A stretch of DNA of 18,031 nucleotides from positions 1-18,031 of the forward strand of contig JAJZDO010000659.1 in the NCBI GenBank assembly GCA_021805955.1. Reading direction: 5' to 3'. How positions within the stretch are numbered: the first letter of the stretch is position 1; every line of letters starts with the position of its first letter. The notes under the pieces were generated by a model, which saw only the letters and a list, made by a program, of their open reading frames with translations, had not been told where the DNA came from and did not search any database. The stretch is from Acidobacteriota bacterium (GTDB lineage Bacteria > Acidobacteriota > Terriglobia > Terriglobales > Acidobacteriaceae). A program made the translations under genes and the position numbers. Shown one piece after another: positions 1 to 7,874 of the stretch.

Positions 1-1298
1 CGCCGGAGCATCGCGGCGACGTACGCCGCGCAGCGGAGGTTCTAGCCGCGGAATTGAAGCGAATCGGGATGGAAAATGTCCAACTGATAGAAACCAGCGG
101 CCATCCGCTGGTTTATGCCGATTGGTTACATGCGGCCGGCAAGCCGACTTGCCTATGCTATGGCCACTACGATGTGCAGCCTCCCGACCCGCTGGAGGAA
201 TGGATCAGCCCTCCCTTTGAGCCGACGGAACGCAATGGAAACATCTATGCCCGGGGCGCGGTAGATGACAAGGGCCAGATGTATATGCACGTCAAGGCGC
301 TGGAAAGCCTGCTGCATGCGCATGACGGCAAATTGCCGCTGAATGTTCGCCTGATTCTGGAAGGCGAGGAAGAAGTTGGAGGCGAGGGGATTGCCCAATT
401 TGTCCGTGAGCATCCGGAGCGGCTGCGAGCAGACTTTTCGCTGGTCTCCGATACAGAAATGTTTGCGCCCGATCTTCCCACGCTGTGCGTTGGCTTGCGC
501 GGCATGATCTACACCGAGATCGAAGCGCACGGAGCGGCCACGGACCTGCACTCCGGCATCTACGGCGGCGCCGCGCCCAACCCATTTTTCGCGCTATGCC
601 AGGTTCTGGCGCAGTTGAAGGACGCGAACGGACACATCTTGATTCCAGGGGTGTACGACGCGGTAGTTCCACCTTCCGCAGAGGAGTTGAAGGCGTGGGC
701 ATCGCTGCCGTTCAGCGAAGAGGAATTCCTGCATAACGAAGTTGGTTCGTGCGCGTTGACCGGCGAACTGGAATATTCCGTGCTGGAGCGCCTGTGGGCG
801 CGTCCCACGCTGGAGATTCACGGGATGCCAGGCGGGTTCATTGGCGCGGGCGCCAAGACCGTGATTCCCGCGAAGGCGATTGCAAAGGTATCCATGCGCC
901 TGGTTCCGGAGATGGAGCCGCAAAAGATTTTCAATCTCTACAAGCAGTATGTGGAGTCGCTCTGCCCGAGCGGAATCTCGCTCGACGTTCGCCTGATTCA
1001 TTCCGGCGATGCGATTGTCATTGGCGTGGATAATCCATATATCGAAGCCGCAACCGCCGCATTGCATCAGGTCTTCGGAAAAGACACTGTCTTTATCCGC
1101 TCCGGCGGTTCCATTCCCATTGTGGGCGACTTCGAGCGCAGCCTGAAGATACCTTCCATCATGATGGGTTTCGGACTGCCCGATGACAATCTTCATGCTC
1201 CCAACGAAAAGTTCTGCATTGCGAATTTTCATCGCGGCATCGAATCTTTGATCCACTTCTTTGAGATGCTAGGCGCGGAAGGGCACGGAGAGGCGTAG
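1..1298 (+). CDS. M20 family metallo-dipeptidase (5' end beyond window)
   Basis: This is a zinc-dependent peptidase of the M20/ArgE/DapE/CPG2 group, of the kind annotated as dipeptidase or Xaa-His dipeptidase, which cleaves short peptides in the cytoplasm. The reading frame is open from position 3 to the left edge and that stretch (PEHRGDVRRAAEVLAAEL) continues the family's N-terminal helix, so the gene is cut by the window and its start lies upstream. Visible motifs, numbering from the TTG at 54: HYDVQPP with metal His38 and Asp40, the bridging Asp in AVDDKGQ (71-72), the catalytic glutamate cluster EGEEEVGG (103-110), SDTEMF (132-137), the dimerization-domain stretch HGAATDLHSG, and the C-terminal metal histidine in DDNLHAPNE. 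All catalytic elements are present, so it looks functional. It is read into the mobA gene, whose GTG overlaps this stop. The exact substrate cannot be deduced. Confidence 0.93.
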   Translation, partial: PEHRGDVRRAAEVLAAELKRIGMENVQLIETSGHPLVYADWLHAAGKPTCLCYGHYDVQPPDPLEEWISPPFEPTERNGNIYARGAVDDKGQMYMHVKALESLLHAHDGKLPLNVRLILEGEEEVGGEGIAQFVREHPERLRADFSLVSDTEMFAPDLPTLCVGLRGMIYTEIEAHGAATDLHSGIYGGAAPNPFFALCQVLAQLKDANGHILIPGVYDAVVPPSAEELKAWASLPFSEEEFLHNEVGSCALTGELEYSVLERLWARPTLEIHGMPGGFIGAGAKTVIPAKAIAKVSMRLVPEMEPQKIFNLYKQYVESLCPSGISLDVRLIHSGDAIVIGVDNPYIEAATAALHQVFGKDTVFIRSGGSIPIVGDFERSLKIPSIMMGFGLPDDNLHAPNEKFCIANFHRGIESLIHFFEMLGAEGHGEA

Positions 1299-2071
1299 TG
1301 CAGCCGGGGTTGGCTCCCGCGCGGCGCGAATCTGCGATGAAGCAAGCAAGCGAGAAAATCTCCGGTTTTGTGCTGGCGGGCGGCCGCAGCACGCGATTGG
1401 GCCAGGACAAGGCGCTGTTGACCTGGTTGAGTGAAGAAAATTGTAAAGAGAACGGGCGAACCTTACTGGATCACGCGATCGCTCGACTCAGGCTCATCTG
1501 CGATACGGTTTCGATTTGTGCCGACCGCGACGATCTCCGTCGGCCCGAACCCTTGATTTCGGATGTTCTGCCAGACAGCGGACCGCTGGGCGGAATCGTG
1601 GCTGCGCTGGGACAATCGCAGACCGAGTGGAACATGTTCCTCGCCGTCGATTTGCCGCTGTTGCCGGTCGAGGTTTTCGCGGCGCTGGTGGCGCGCGTGC
1701 AACTGGAAGAGCAGAACGCACGCGATGCCAATCCACCTCCGCAGGATCGACTCGCCTGCATCCTTCCGCAGTTGGACGGCCTGCCGCAGCCCCTCTGCGG
1801 GCTTTATCACCGCGCTCTTGCTCCAGGACTGCACCGGGCGCTGGAACAGGGGAAGAGAAAGATCATGACCGCGCTTCAGGAGGCCATTCGCGACTCCGGG
1901 ACCACGATGGAATTTCAGCCGCGGGGGTGCTCGCTTCGCATTGAGCTGTGGGATGCGGCAGGTTTTGCAGCGAGCACGAAAACCTCGTCCTCGCTGCTGG
2001 CCAGCGACTGGTTCCTGAATATCAATACGCCTGAGGATTGGCAGCGGGCGCAAGACTTGATGTCCGCATAG
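1298..2071 (+). CDS. mobA: Molybdenum cofactor guanylyltransferase (MobA-like)
   Basis: This is a nucleotidyltransferase of the MobA type, which transfers GMP from GTP to molybdopterin to make the MGD cofactor of DMSO-reductase-family enzymes in the cytoplasm. The nucleotide-binding signature LAGGRSTRLGQDKALL is at residues 26-41 (family form LAGGxSxRMGxDKA), followed by DSGPLGGI and the metal-binding VDLPLLP. The C-terminus (INTPEDW) is also typical. Two starts are possible. GTG 1298 overlaps the previous stop as TAGTG and has GGAGAGG at 1287-1293 a few bases before it. ATG 1337 has no clear ribosome site but gives a length closer to most MobA proteins. I chose GTG for the ribosome site and coupling. 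No other molybdopterin gene is in the window. A related NTP-transferase such as MocA or GlmU-like is less likely given the LAGG and GPLGGI motifs. Confidence 0.85.
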   Translation: MQPGLAPARRESAMKQASEKISGFVLAGGRSTRLGQDKALLTWLSEENCKENGRTLLDHAIARLRLICDTVSICADRDDLRRPEPLISDVLPDSGPLGGIVAALGQSQTEWNMFLAVDLPLLPVEVFAALVARVQLEEQNARDANPPPQDRLACILPQLDGLPQPLCGLYHRALAPGLHRALEQGKRKIMTALQEAIRDSGTTMEFQPRGCSLRIELWDAAGFAASTKTSSSLLASDWFLNINTPEDWQRAQDLMSA

Positions 2072-2129
2072 CTTCTGCCGGACGGAGAATTCGGAGCAAT
2101 CCATTTCAACTTCGGCTATCTTCTAAGGA

Positions 2130-2918
2130 ATGGGAGAGAGTCCGGCCGCGTCCGTCCAGTCCTTCATCGCCTTCGAACATGTGTGCAAGCGATTCGGCGA
2201 CAATGTCGTGCTCGATGATGTCAGCTTCTTCGTGATGCCTGGAGAAACGCTATGCATCATTGGGCGAAGCGGCGTAGGCAAGTCAGTTTCGCTGGAAATC
2301 ATCATGGGATTTCTCAAGCCCGATGCGGGCAGCATTGTGGTCAAGGGCGAGGACGTTACAGATTTCACAGAGACCCAAATGGAAGCCGTTCGACGCAGGG
2401 TGACGATGGTCTTCCAAAGCGGTGCATTGTTCGATTCATTGACGGTGTTCGAGAACGTTGCCTTTCCGCTGCGGCAGAAGGGAGAACTGAGCGAGGACCA
2501 GATCGATCAAATCGTCAATGGCCTGCTGGGAATGGTTGGCGTGAGTGAAATGGCCCACAGTCTGCCGTCGGGCCTTTCCACAGGGATGAGGCGGGCTGTT
2601 GCGATCGGACGCGCATTGGCGGCCCAACCGGAGGCAATACTGTATGACGAGCCGACCACGATGGTCGACCCTTTAATGGCGCACCTGATGGGAAATCTGA
2701 TCCAGAAGGTGAAATTCCAGCTACATCTGACCAGCATTGTTGTGACCCACGATATGGAGTTTGCCGAGAAACTGGCGGATCGCGTACTGTTTCTGCATGA
2801 AGGCAAGGTCCACTTTTTTGGTTCGGTGGCAGAACTCCGCCAGACGTCCGACCCGATTTTGCAGGAATTTTTACGGCTTGACCAACGTACTCTTCCGAAT
2901 CCAGCACTGTGGAAATAG
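2130..2918 (+). CDS. MlaF/Ttg2A-type ABC transporter ATPase
   Basis: This is the ATP-binding subunit of an Mla/Mce-type lipid transport system, which would drive phospholipid movement across the envelope with an MlaE permease and an MCE-domain protein. Walker A is GRSGVGKS (45-52). The Q-loop stretch FQSGALFDSLTVFENVAFPL (95-114) is the hallmark of the MlaF/TGD3 group. The ABC signature reads LSTGM (149-153) in place of LSGGQ. Walker B is ILYDE (170-174), the D-loop region is TTMVDP, and the switch histidine is His207 in VVTHD. The only plausible start is ATG 2130. The AAGGA at 2125-2129 touches it and is too close to act as a normal Shine-Dalgarno site. Neither a permease nor an MCE protein gene lies on either side (mobA upstream, an intergenic gap downstream), so the partners must be elsewhere. 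The ATPase assignment is certain and the Mla role is likely. Confidence 0.9.
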   Translation: MGESPAASVQSFIAFEHVCKRFGDNVVLDDVSFFVMPGETLCIIGRSGVGKSVSLEIIMGFLKPDAGSIVVKGEDVTDFTETQMEAVRRRVTMVFQSGALFDSLTVFENVAFPLRQKGELSEDQIDQIVNGLLGMVGVSEMAHSLPSGLSTGMRRAVAIGRALAAQPEAILYDEPTTMVDPLMAHLMGNLIQKVKFQLHLTSIVVTHDMEFAEKLADRVLFLHEGKVHFFGSVAELRQTSDPILQEFLRLDQRTLPNPALWK

Positions 2919-3320
2919 AACAAGAATTGGTGCAATCTCTCTATTAACTCATTCCTTTGCAGCAAGCTTGTATCAAGATTCCTCTTGGTACGGAGGATCG
3001 TATTTCCATTGCAATCCGTTCGCTAAGCATCTACCATCGTGGAAACGTCGGCGATGAATTATTAGGTTACTGCGATCTGTCAGGAAGCATCTAACCCAAA
3101 AGTCGCGATCTATGGAAGGTTCCTGAAACTGAGGACAGTCAAATAAATTCTGGATACAGACTTCAGGGATGCAAGTGAAGATTTCTTGCATTCCGGTTTT
3201 TTCCCAAGACAAGTGACCACGTAAAGATGGACATGCCCTGTTGACTTTATTCTTGAGAACCCTTTGGGATTCCTTCTGCCGGTTGTGATGACTCACAAAC
3301 TCGATTAGAGAAGACACAGA
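2919..3320. other. Intergenic gap, AT-richer than flanks
   Basis: About 400 bases separate the ABC ATPase from the glycosylphosphotransferase, and the composition is visibly more AT-rich than the genes around it. I see a candidate terminator hairpin at 3166-3202 and a 45-codon open frame from TTG 2957 to TAA 3094 (QQACIKIPLGTEDRI at its N-terminus) that I cannot assign to any family. A TTGACT at 3241-3246 lacks a matching -10 box. No convincing gene is present. Confidence 0.5.
3166..3202 (+). terminator. Candidate Rho-independent terminator
   Basis: GGGATGCAAG (3166-3175) pairs with CTTGCATTCC (3185-3194) over 10 bp including one G-U pair, with a 9-base loop. It is followed by GG and a run of six T (3197-3202). 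It could end transcription of the upstream mobA/ABC unit, although it sits about 250 bases after the ATPase stop codon. The modest stem stability makes this uncertain. Confidence 0.4.
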
Positions 3321-4862
3321 ATGGCTTCCCCTGATCTAAGTCATTGGTTTCCGGCTCGAAGTTCGGATAATTTTGTCGAATTGCGCCCGCAGGCAGGCGG
3401 AATCGGCCCCGCTGGCCGCAGTCCGTCCCGCACGGTGACGCTGCTGTGGATGGCGCTCGACGTACTTACGGTTGTCCTGGTGGCCACATTGGCCACCCAC
3501 CTACGCAAAACGGATGTACTCTCGTACTTCGACAGCCGCGCGCCGCTTGCGGCAAGCCCCTCTTCTCTTCTGCTCTATCTTGCGGGCTTTTCGATAATTC
3601 TTATCCTGGTGAGCCGGGCCCACGGACTCTATGGACCCCTGCAGGCATTCAGTGGGTTACGAGAACAGCGGCTGACGGTGCAGACGTGCTTCACCGCGGG
3701 CCTCATCCTTGCGGGCGCTCTGTATTTCGGACGCGCCGACACGATTTCCCGCGCCGTCGTTATCGCCACTTTGGTGGGGACAACGGTATTTCTCTGTGTT
3801 CGACGTGCGGTCTGGCGCCTTACGCTGTACAAGCGGTATGAAAAGGGCCTCGATACCAGGAATGTTCTGGTCATTGGAGTTGGTTCTTTAGGACTCGCGA
3901 TTCGCAGCCATTTGCAGAGAATTCGCCATCTTGGTTTCACCTTCAAAGGATTTGTGCGAACCGGGCACGAGGGCAGCGACGCTGCCAATCTTTACATGAA
4001 CTCTGTCGGACACGACCAGCCGCTGGAGATCCTGGGGGATTTGTCGGAGCTGGGAGATCTGATTCGGCGGCATTTTATCGATGAGATCTTTGTGACCGGC
4101 CCCTGCGAACGCGGCGTGGTCAAGCGGCTTATTGCGCAGGCCAGTGCCTGGGGCGTCGATGTGCGCGTGATTCCCGATCTGTATGACGGTCTCGCATGGA
4201 ACGCGCCGATTGAGTATGTGGGCCAATTTCCCACCATGCCGCTGCATCGCCATCACATCCCGGTGGTTGGCCAGCTATTGAAACGATGCCTGGATGTGGT
4301 CGTCTCCGCATGCGCTCTGCTTGTACTCAGTCCGTTGCTGCTAGTGATTATTGTGGCGATACGCCTGGATTCGCCGGGGCCGATCTTTTATGGGGCCGAA
4401 CGGATTGGCATCAAGGGTCGCAGATTTCGCTGCTGGAAATTTCGTACCATGGTGGTCAACGCCGACAGTCTTCGTGAGCAGTTCAACCATAAGAATGAAC
4501 GCGACGGAGTACTGTTCAAAATGAGCGGCGACCCTCGGGTCACCTGCCTTGGCCGGATTTTGCGCAAGTATTCGCTGGATGAGCTTCCTCAGTTTGTCAA
4601 TGTCCTGGCTGGCCATATGAGCGTGGTCGGTCCACGGCCTCCGCTGGCTGGAGAGGTTCGCCTGTATGAATTGCGGCACCTGCGCCGGCTGGAGGTATTG
4701 CCTGGGATCACTGGCCTCTGGCAGGTTCAAGCGCGGCAGGATCCTTCGTTCGATCAGTACATTTCGCTCGATACCGCATACATCGACAATTGGAGCCTGT
4801 GGCTCGATCTCAAAATCATGACCCGCACTGTGGGCGTGGTCCTCAGCGGAACCGGAACCTAG
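3321..4862 (+). CDS. Undecaprenyl-phosphate sugar phosphotransferase (WcaJ/WbaP-like)
   Basis: This is a membrane polyprenyl glycosylphosphotransferase that moves a sugar-1-phosphate from a nucleotide sugar to undecaprenyl phosphate, the first step of exopolysaccharide or O-antigen repeat assembly. The N-terminal half has about four membrane segments (near residues 42-61, 81-101, 121-138 and 145-165) and then a Rossmann-like nucleotide-binding-fold domain with VIGVGSLG. A further hydrophobic segment (about 324-345) leads into the bacterial sugar transferase domain: KFRTM (from about residue 373), LDELPQ, SVVGPRPP and the C-terminal GITGLWQV. The 513-residue length matches this two-domain class. 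ATG 3321 has AGAGAAG at 3307-3312 as a plausible ribosome site. No other polysaccharide gene is adjacent, so the sugar (often glucose or galactose) cannot be inferred. Bitopic single-domain relatives lack the N-terminal half seen here. Confidence 0.93.
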   Translation: MASPDLSHWFPARSSDNFVELRPQAGGIGPAGRSPSRTVTLLWMALDVLTVVLVATLATHLRKTDVLSYFDSRAPLAASPSSLLLYLAGFSIILILVSRAHGLYGPLQAFSGLREQRLTVQTCFTAGLILAGALYFGRADTISRAVVIATLVGTTVFLCVRRAVWRLTLYKRYEKGLDTRNVLVIGVGSLGLAIRSHLQRIRHLGFTFKGFVRTGHEGSDAANLYMNSVGHDQPLEILGDLSELGDLIRRHFIDEIFVTGPCERGVVKRLIAQASAWGVDVRVIPDLYDGLAWNAPIEYVGQFPTMPLHRHHIPVVGQLLKRCLDVVVSACALLVLSPLLLVIIVAIRLDSPGPIFYGAERIGIKGRRFRCWKFRTMVVNADSLREQFNHKNERDGVLFKMSGDPRVTCLGRILRKYSLDELPQFVNVLAGHMSVVGPRPPLAGEVRLYELRHLRRLEVLPGITGLWQVQARQDPSFDQYISLDTAYIDNWSLWLDLKIMTRTVGVVLSGTGT

Positions 4863-4880
4863 CCATCGCCGCGGCGTATT

Positions 4881-4917
4881 TCTGGCAACACGCTTCTCTC
4901 GGGCATCTTTTGCCAGA
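4881..4917 (+). other. Weak inverted repeat after the glycosylphosphotransferase gene
   Basis: TCTGGCAA (4881-4888) and TTGCCAGA (4910-4917) form a perfect 8-bp stem around a 21-base loop, about 20 bases after the stop of the glycosylphosphotransferase gene. There is no T-run, so it is not a classical terminator. It may be a transcript-end or regulatory hairpin, or chance. Confidence 0.2.
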
Positions 4918-4954
4918 GGACTGCAGACCGGCAACTCCCATGATGGCTGCATGT

Positions 4955-4983
4955 TTGTTTCCGCCATCTCCGCTGGTTACACT
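4955..4983 (+). promoter_or_regulatory. Candidate promoter for nadE, start-site at the initiation codon
   Basis: TTGTTT (4955-4960) and TACACT (4978-4983) are separated by exactly 17 bases. Matches to the sigma-70 consensus are partial (3/6 and 4/6). The expected transcription start falls at or very near the GTG at 4990, and no purine-rich ribosome site lies before that GTG. This would give a leaderless message. Confidence 0.28.
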
Positions 4984-4989
4984 AGATGA

Positions 4990-6645
4990 GTGAAGCTCGC
5001 CCTGGCCCAGATCAATCCGACCATCGGAGATTTCCTGGGGAATGTGCGCAAGATCGTCGAGTTAAGCCTGGTGAGCGATCGACAGGGCGCCGACATGGTC
5101 GTCTTTCCCGAGATGGCCGTCTGCGGCTATCCACCCGCCGACTTGCTGGAAAAAACATCGTTTCTGGCGCGCGCCGAGGAAGCACTGGCGGAGATTGCCG
5201 TCGCGGTCACGGCGCAGCATCCGATCGCGATTGTCTGCGGATGCCCGACGCCAGCCCCCGCAAATTCCGGCAAGCGAGTGATGAACTCGGCGGTGGTACT
5301 GCGCGATGGGCGGGTTGAATTCGTCCAGTCCAAGATGTTGCTGCCGTACTATGACGTGTTCGACGAGCAGAGATACTTTGCGCCCGCCCCGACCCAGGTC
5401 TTGTACGAACTGGATGGTGAGCGCATCGCGATCACCATCTGTGAAGATGCCTGGAATGATAAGAATTTCTGGCCGCAGCGTTTGTATCCAGTCGATCCGG
5501 TCGAAAATCTCATGCACCAGGGCGCCACCCTCATCGTCAATCTATCGGCGTCACCCTATTACCGCGACAAGAGAGCCATGCGGCGCGCCATGCTGGCGGC
5601 CATCGCCCGACGCCATCATGTCCCCGTGGCCATGGTCAACCAGGTGGGCGGCAACGACAGCCTGATCTTCGATGGCAGCAGTCTTGTTCTGGATGCGGAG
5701 GGGCGTTCGATCGCGCAGGCCGGCTCCTTTCAGGAAGATCTTATTTTCGTCGATCTTCCGTCTGCTTCCGCGGGTGCGTGCCGACCGGACGAAGAGGAAG
5801 ATGTTGCCGTATTTGAGGGGCTCGTTCTGGGGACGCGGGACTATGTGCGCAAGTGCGGATTTTCGAAGGCCATAGTCGGACTCAGCGGAGGCATTGATTC
5901 GGCGCTGGTAGCGGTGATTGCGACCGAAGCACTGGGGGCGGAGAATGTACTCGGCGTCGGCATGCCGAGCGAATATTCCTCTCCTGGGTCCATCGAGGAT
6001 GCACGGCAACTGGCGCGGAACCTTGGCATCCAGTGGGAATTGATGCCGATCCGCGACATCTTTCAGGACCATCTACGCGCTTTGCGCCCCATTCTCAAAG
6101 ATCGACCGGCGGATATCACGGAAGAAAATCTGCAGTCGCGAATTCGGGGAACCCTGCTGATGGCCTTGTCGAACAAGTTGGGCGCGCTGGTGCTGACGAC
6201 GGGCAATAAATCGGAGATGTCGACCGGGTACTGTACTCTGTACGGAGACATGGTGGGGGCGCTGGCAGTCATCGGAGACGTGTATAAAACCTGCGTCTAT
6301 CGGCTGGCGCAATACGCCAATCGAGGCCGGGAAATCATTCCAGAAAGCACATTGACAAAACCGCCATCGGCGGAACTGCGACCGGGCCAGCAGGATACCG
6401 ATTCGTTGCCGCCGTATGACGTGCTCGATCCAATTCTTGAGGCATATGTGGAGCGGTACGAAACGGCGGAGGAAATTGTACAATCGAGCATATTGCCTCT
6501 GGATATTGCCTTGGTTCGAAACATACTGCGCATGGTCGAGCGCAGTGAATATAAGCGCCAGCAGGCGGCGCCTATCTTGAAAGTGACGCAAAAATCCTTT
6601 GGGGTCGGTCGCCGGTTTCCCATCGCGGTCAAAGTGCAAGTTTAA
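4990..6645 (+). CDS. nadE: Glutamine-dependent NAD+ synthetase
   Basis: This is the last enzyme of NAD+ biosynthesis: it amidates deamido-NAD+ with ATP, using ammonia released from glutamine. The N-terminal nitrilase-like glutaminase domain carries the full Glu-Lys-Cys triad: Glu41 in FPEMAVCGYPP, Lys115 in SKMLLPYYDVFDE and Cys151 in ITICEDAW. The C-terminal synthetase domain begins near residue 275 and has the P-loop GLSGGIDSALV (297-307), then STGYCTLYGDMVGAL and the C-terminal YKRQQAAPILKV stretch. The 551-residue length fits the short bacterial two-domain form. GTG 4990 is chosen because MKLALAQINPTIGD is the standard N-terminus. It has no Shine-Dalgarno sequence. An ATG four bases earlier (4986) is in another frame. 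The gene runs straight toward the thiol-disulfide protein gene 30 bases downstream. Confidence 0.97.
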   Translation: MKLALAQINPTIGDFLGNVRKIVELSLVSDRQGADMVVFPEMAVCGYPPADLLEKTSFLARAEEALAEIAVAVTAQHPIAIVCGCPTPAPANSGKRVMNSAVVLRDGRVEFVQSKMLLPYYDVFDEQRYFAPAPTQVLYELDGERIAITICEDAWNDKNFWPQRLYPVDPVENLMHQGATLIVNLSASPYYRDKRAMRRAMLAAIARRHHVPVAMVNQVGGNDSLIFDGSSLVLDAEGRSIAQAGSFQEDLIFVDLPSASAGACRPDEEEDVAVFEGLVLGTRDYVRKCGFSKAIVGLSGGIDSALVAVIATEALGAENVLGVGMPSEYSSPGSIEDARQLARNLGIQWELMPIRDIFQDHLRALRPILKDRPADITEENLQSRIRGTLLMALSNKLGALVLTTGNKSEMSTGYCTLYGDMVGALAVIGDVYKTCVYRLAQYANRGREIIPESTLTKPPSAELRPGQQDTDSLPPYDVLDPILEAYVERYETAEEIVQSSILPLDIALVRNILRMVERSEYKRQQAAPILKVTQKSFGVGRRFPIAVKVQV

Positions 6646-6675
6646 CAAAATGATTTCCACGTTCGAGGTATATCC

Positions 6676-7710
6676 GTGAAACTGAAGTTGTTGTTTTTAT
6701 CGATCATCGCAATGGCGATGGTCCAGGGTGCGGCGGTAGCCACCGCCCAGTCCGCCCAACAGAGTTCACAGGCGCCCGCTTCTTCAGAGTCGGCCGCGCC
6801 TCCGCCGTTGCCGCTGAGCAACATTACGCCGCCGGATAAGCTTCAATTTCCTCCCGCCAGCCCCAAGGACTTTACCGCGCCCTCTCCCACGACACAGGAA
6901 GTCAATGCATTCCTGAAGCAGATTTGGGGCTATGACCCGAATCGAGTTTGGCAGGTCATGGGCATTCAAACCACCGAAGCTCCAAACGTCAGTCGCGTCA
7001 CGATTCTGGTAGGCGAGCAGGGCGTTTCGCGCGGTCCATCTCCGACGATCTTTTTTGTGACACCCGACGGCAATCATGCGATTGCGGGTACCTCAGTTGT
7101 TGCATTTGGCCCTCATCCCTTCGCTGCGGTGGAACAAAAACTGGAACAAGGCGCGGTCGGCCCGTATCGAGGCTCCAGTTCCAAGAGTCTGATGCTGGTG
7201 GAATTTGCCGACCTGCAGTGCCCGGACTGCAAAGCGGCAGCCGGCACGATGGACAAGCTGGTCCAGGATTTTCCCAACGCGCATGTCGTCTTTCAGTATT
7301 TTCCGCTACCTACGATCCATCCGCAGGCAGTAAAAGCCGCGGAGTATGGTGTGTGCGTGGCGCAGGAGAAGGGAAACGCTGCCTTTTTCCAATATGTCCA
7401 GGCAGTTTTTGATACGCAGGATGCTTTGAGGACCGATGCGGACGGAACTCTCAATGCCGCCGCCGCCAAGGCCGGGGCGAATGCGTCACAGGTCGCCACT
7501 TGCGCCTCCACGCCTGCGGCTGCGAACACTGTTGCCGCTTCTGTGAGACTTGGCAACGAGGTTGGCGTGGACCAGACGCCCACCCTGTTTGTCAACGGAC
7601 GACCGGTGCCGATCACCGCGCTTCCTTACACCACGTTGAAGCAGATCGTTGCCTACGATGCGCCGGGAGGCGCTACGCCAACGGCAGCGGTAGCGACGGA
7701 GACGCACTAA
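6676..7710 (+). CDS. Exported DsbA/DsbG-like thioredoxin-fold protein
   Basis: This is a periplasmic or surface thiol-disulfide oxidoreductase of the Thioredoxin_4/DsbA-like group. The N-terminus has a signal peptide (KLK, then a hydrophobic stretch, with probable cleavage after about residue 24, ATAQ), followed by an Ala/Ser/Pro-rich linker to about residue 60. Residues about 70-160 form a separate N-terminal domain (QIWGYDP, FFVTPDG) that may play a dimerization or substrate role like that of DsbC. The catalytic domain starts near residue 170 with FADLQCPDC, active-site Cys182 and Cys185, and ends with the cis-proline loop DQTPTLFVNG (Thr301-Pro302). Extra cysteines occur at 227 and 276. 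GTG 6676 is supported by GAGG at 6664-6667. It lies 30 bases after nadE, so the two are probably co-transcribed, and a strong hairpin follows at 7875. The fold is certain; oxidase versus isomerase is not resolved. Confidence 0.88.
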   Translation: MKLKLLFLSIIAMAMVQGAAVATAQSAQQSSQAPASSESAAPPPLPLSNITPPDKLQFPPASPKDFTAPSPTTQEVNAFLKQIWGYDPNRVWQVMGIQTTEAPNVSRVTILVGEQGVSRGPSPTIFFVTPDGNHAIAGTSVVAFGPHPFAAVEQKLEQGAVGPYRGSSSKSLMLVEFADLQCPDCKAAAGTMDKLVQDFPNAHVVFQYFPLPTIHPQAVKAAEYGVCVAQEKGNAAFFQYVQAVFDTQDALRTDADGTLNAAAAKAGANASQVATCASTPAAANTVAASVRLGNEVGVDQTPTLFVNGRPVPITALPYTTLKQIVAYDAPGGATPTAAVATETH

Positions 7711-7745
7711 AGCGGATTGACAGTGGTGTAGTTATTTGTGAAAGG

Positions 7746-7800
7746 GAGTCATTATGAACTCATCGGCTACGCTCAGGGCAGGCTCCGCTCAGAATGACTC
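7746..7800. repeat. Degenerate interspersed repeat with 8-bp terminal inverted repeats
   Basis: GAGTCATT (7746-7753) and AATGACTC (7793-7800) are perfect inverted repeats around 39 bases. Inside are two near-identical direct units, GGCTACGCTCAG (7765-7776) and GGCTCCGCTCAG (7781-7792). Read on the minus strand it begins GAGTCATTCTGAGCGGAGCC, which I recognise as resembling the GTCATTCTGAGCG-type intergenic repeats found in many copies in Acidobacteriota and some other phyla. It is located between two convergent genes, a usual place for such elements. Confidence 0.55.
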
Positions 7801-7874
7801 ATCCCACTTTCAACTACAGCATCTATAAATCGGCTATAGGTTTTCGATTACTGAAACCAACTCATCTGAAGAGA

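Noticed and set aside
3241..3270. TTGACT as a promoter for the glycosylphosphotransferase gene
   Set aside because: No acceptable -10 sequence at 16-18 bases.
2973..3317. A 114-codon minus-strand open frame in the gap before the glycosylphosphotransferase gene
   Set aside because: No recognisable motif, no ribosome site, mixed Trp/Cys/His-rich composition, and it lies in AT-richer non-coding sequence.
4986..5318. An ATG open frame four bases before the nadE GTG
   Set aside because: It is a different frame over the nadE coding region, and its Arg/Gly-rich product has no family resemblance.
7754..7828. A 24-codon frame with a good AGGGAG ribosome-like sequence
   Set aside because: It lies largely inside the inverted-repeat element, and its sequence is simply the repeat translated.
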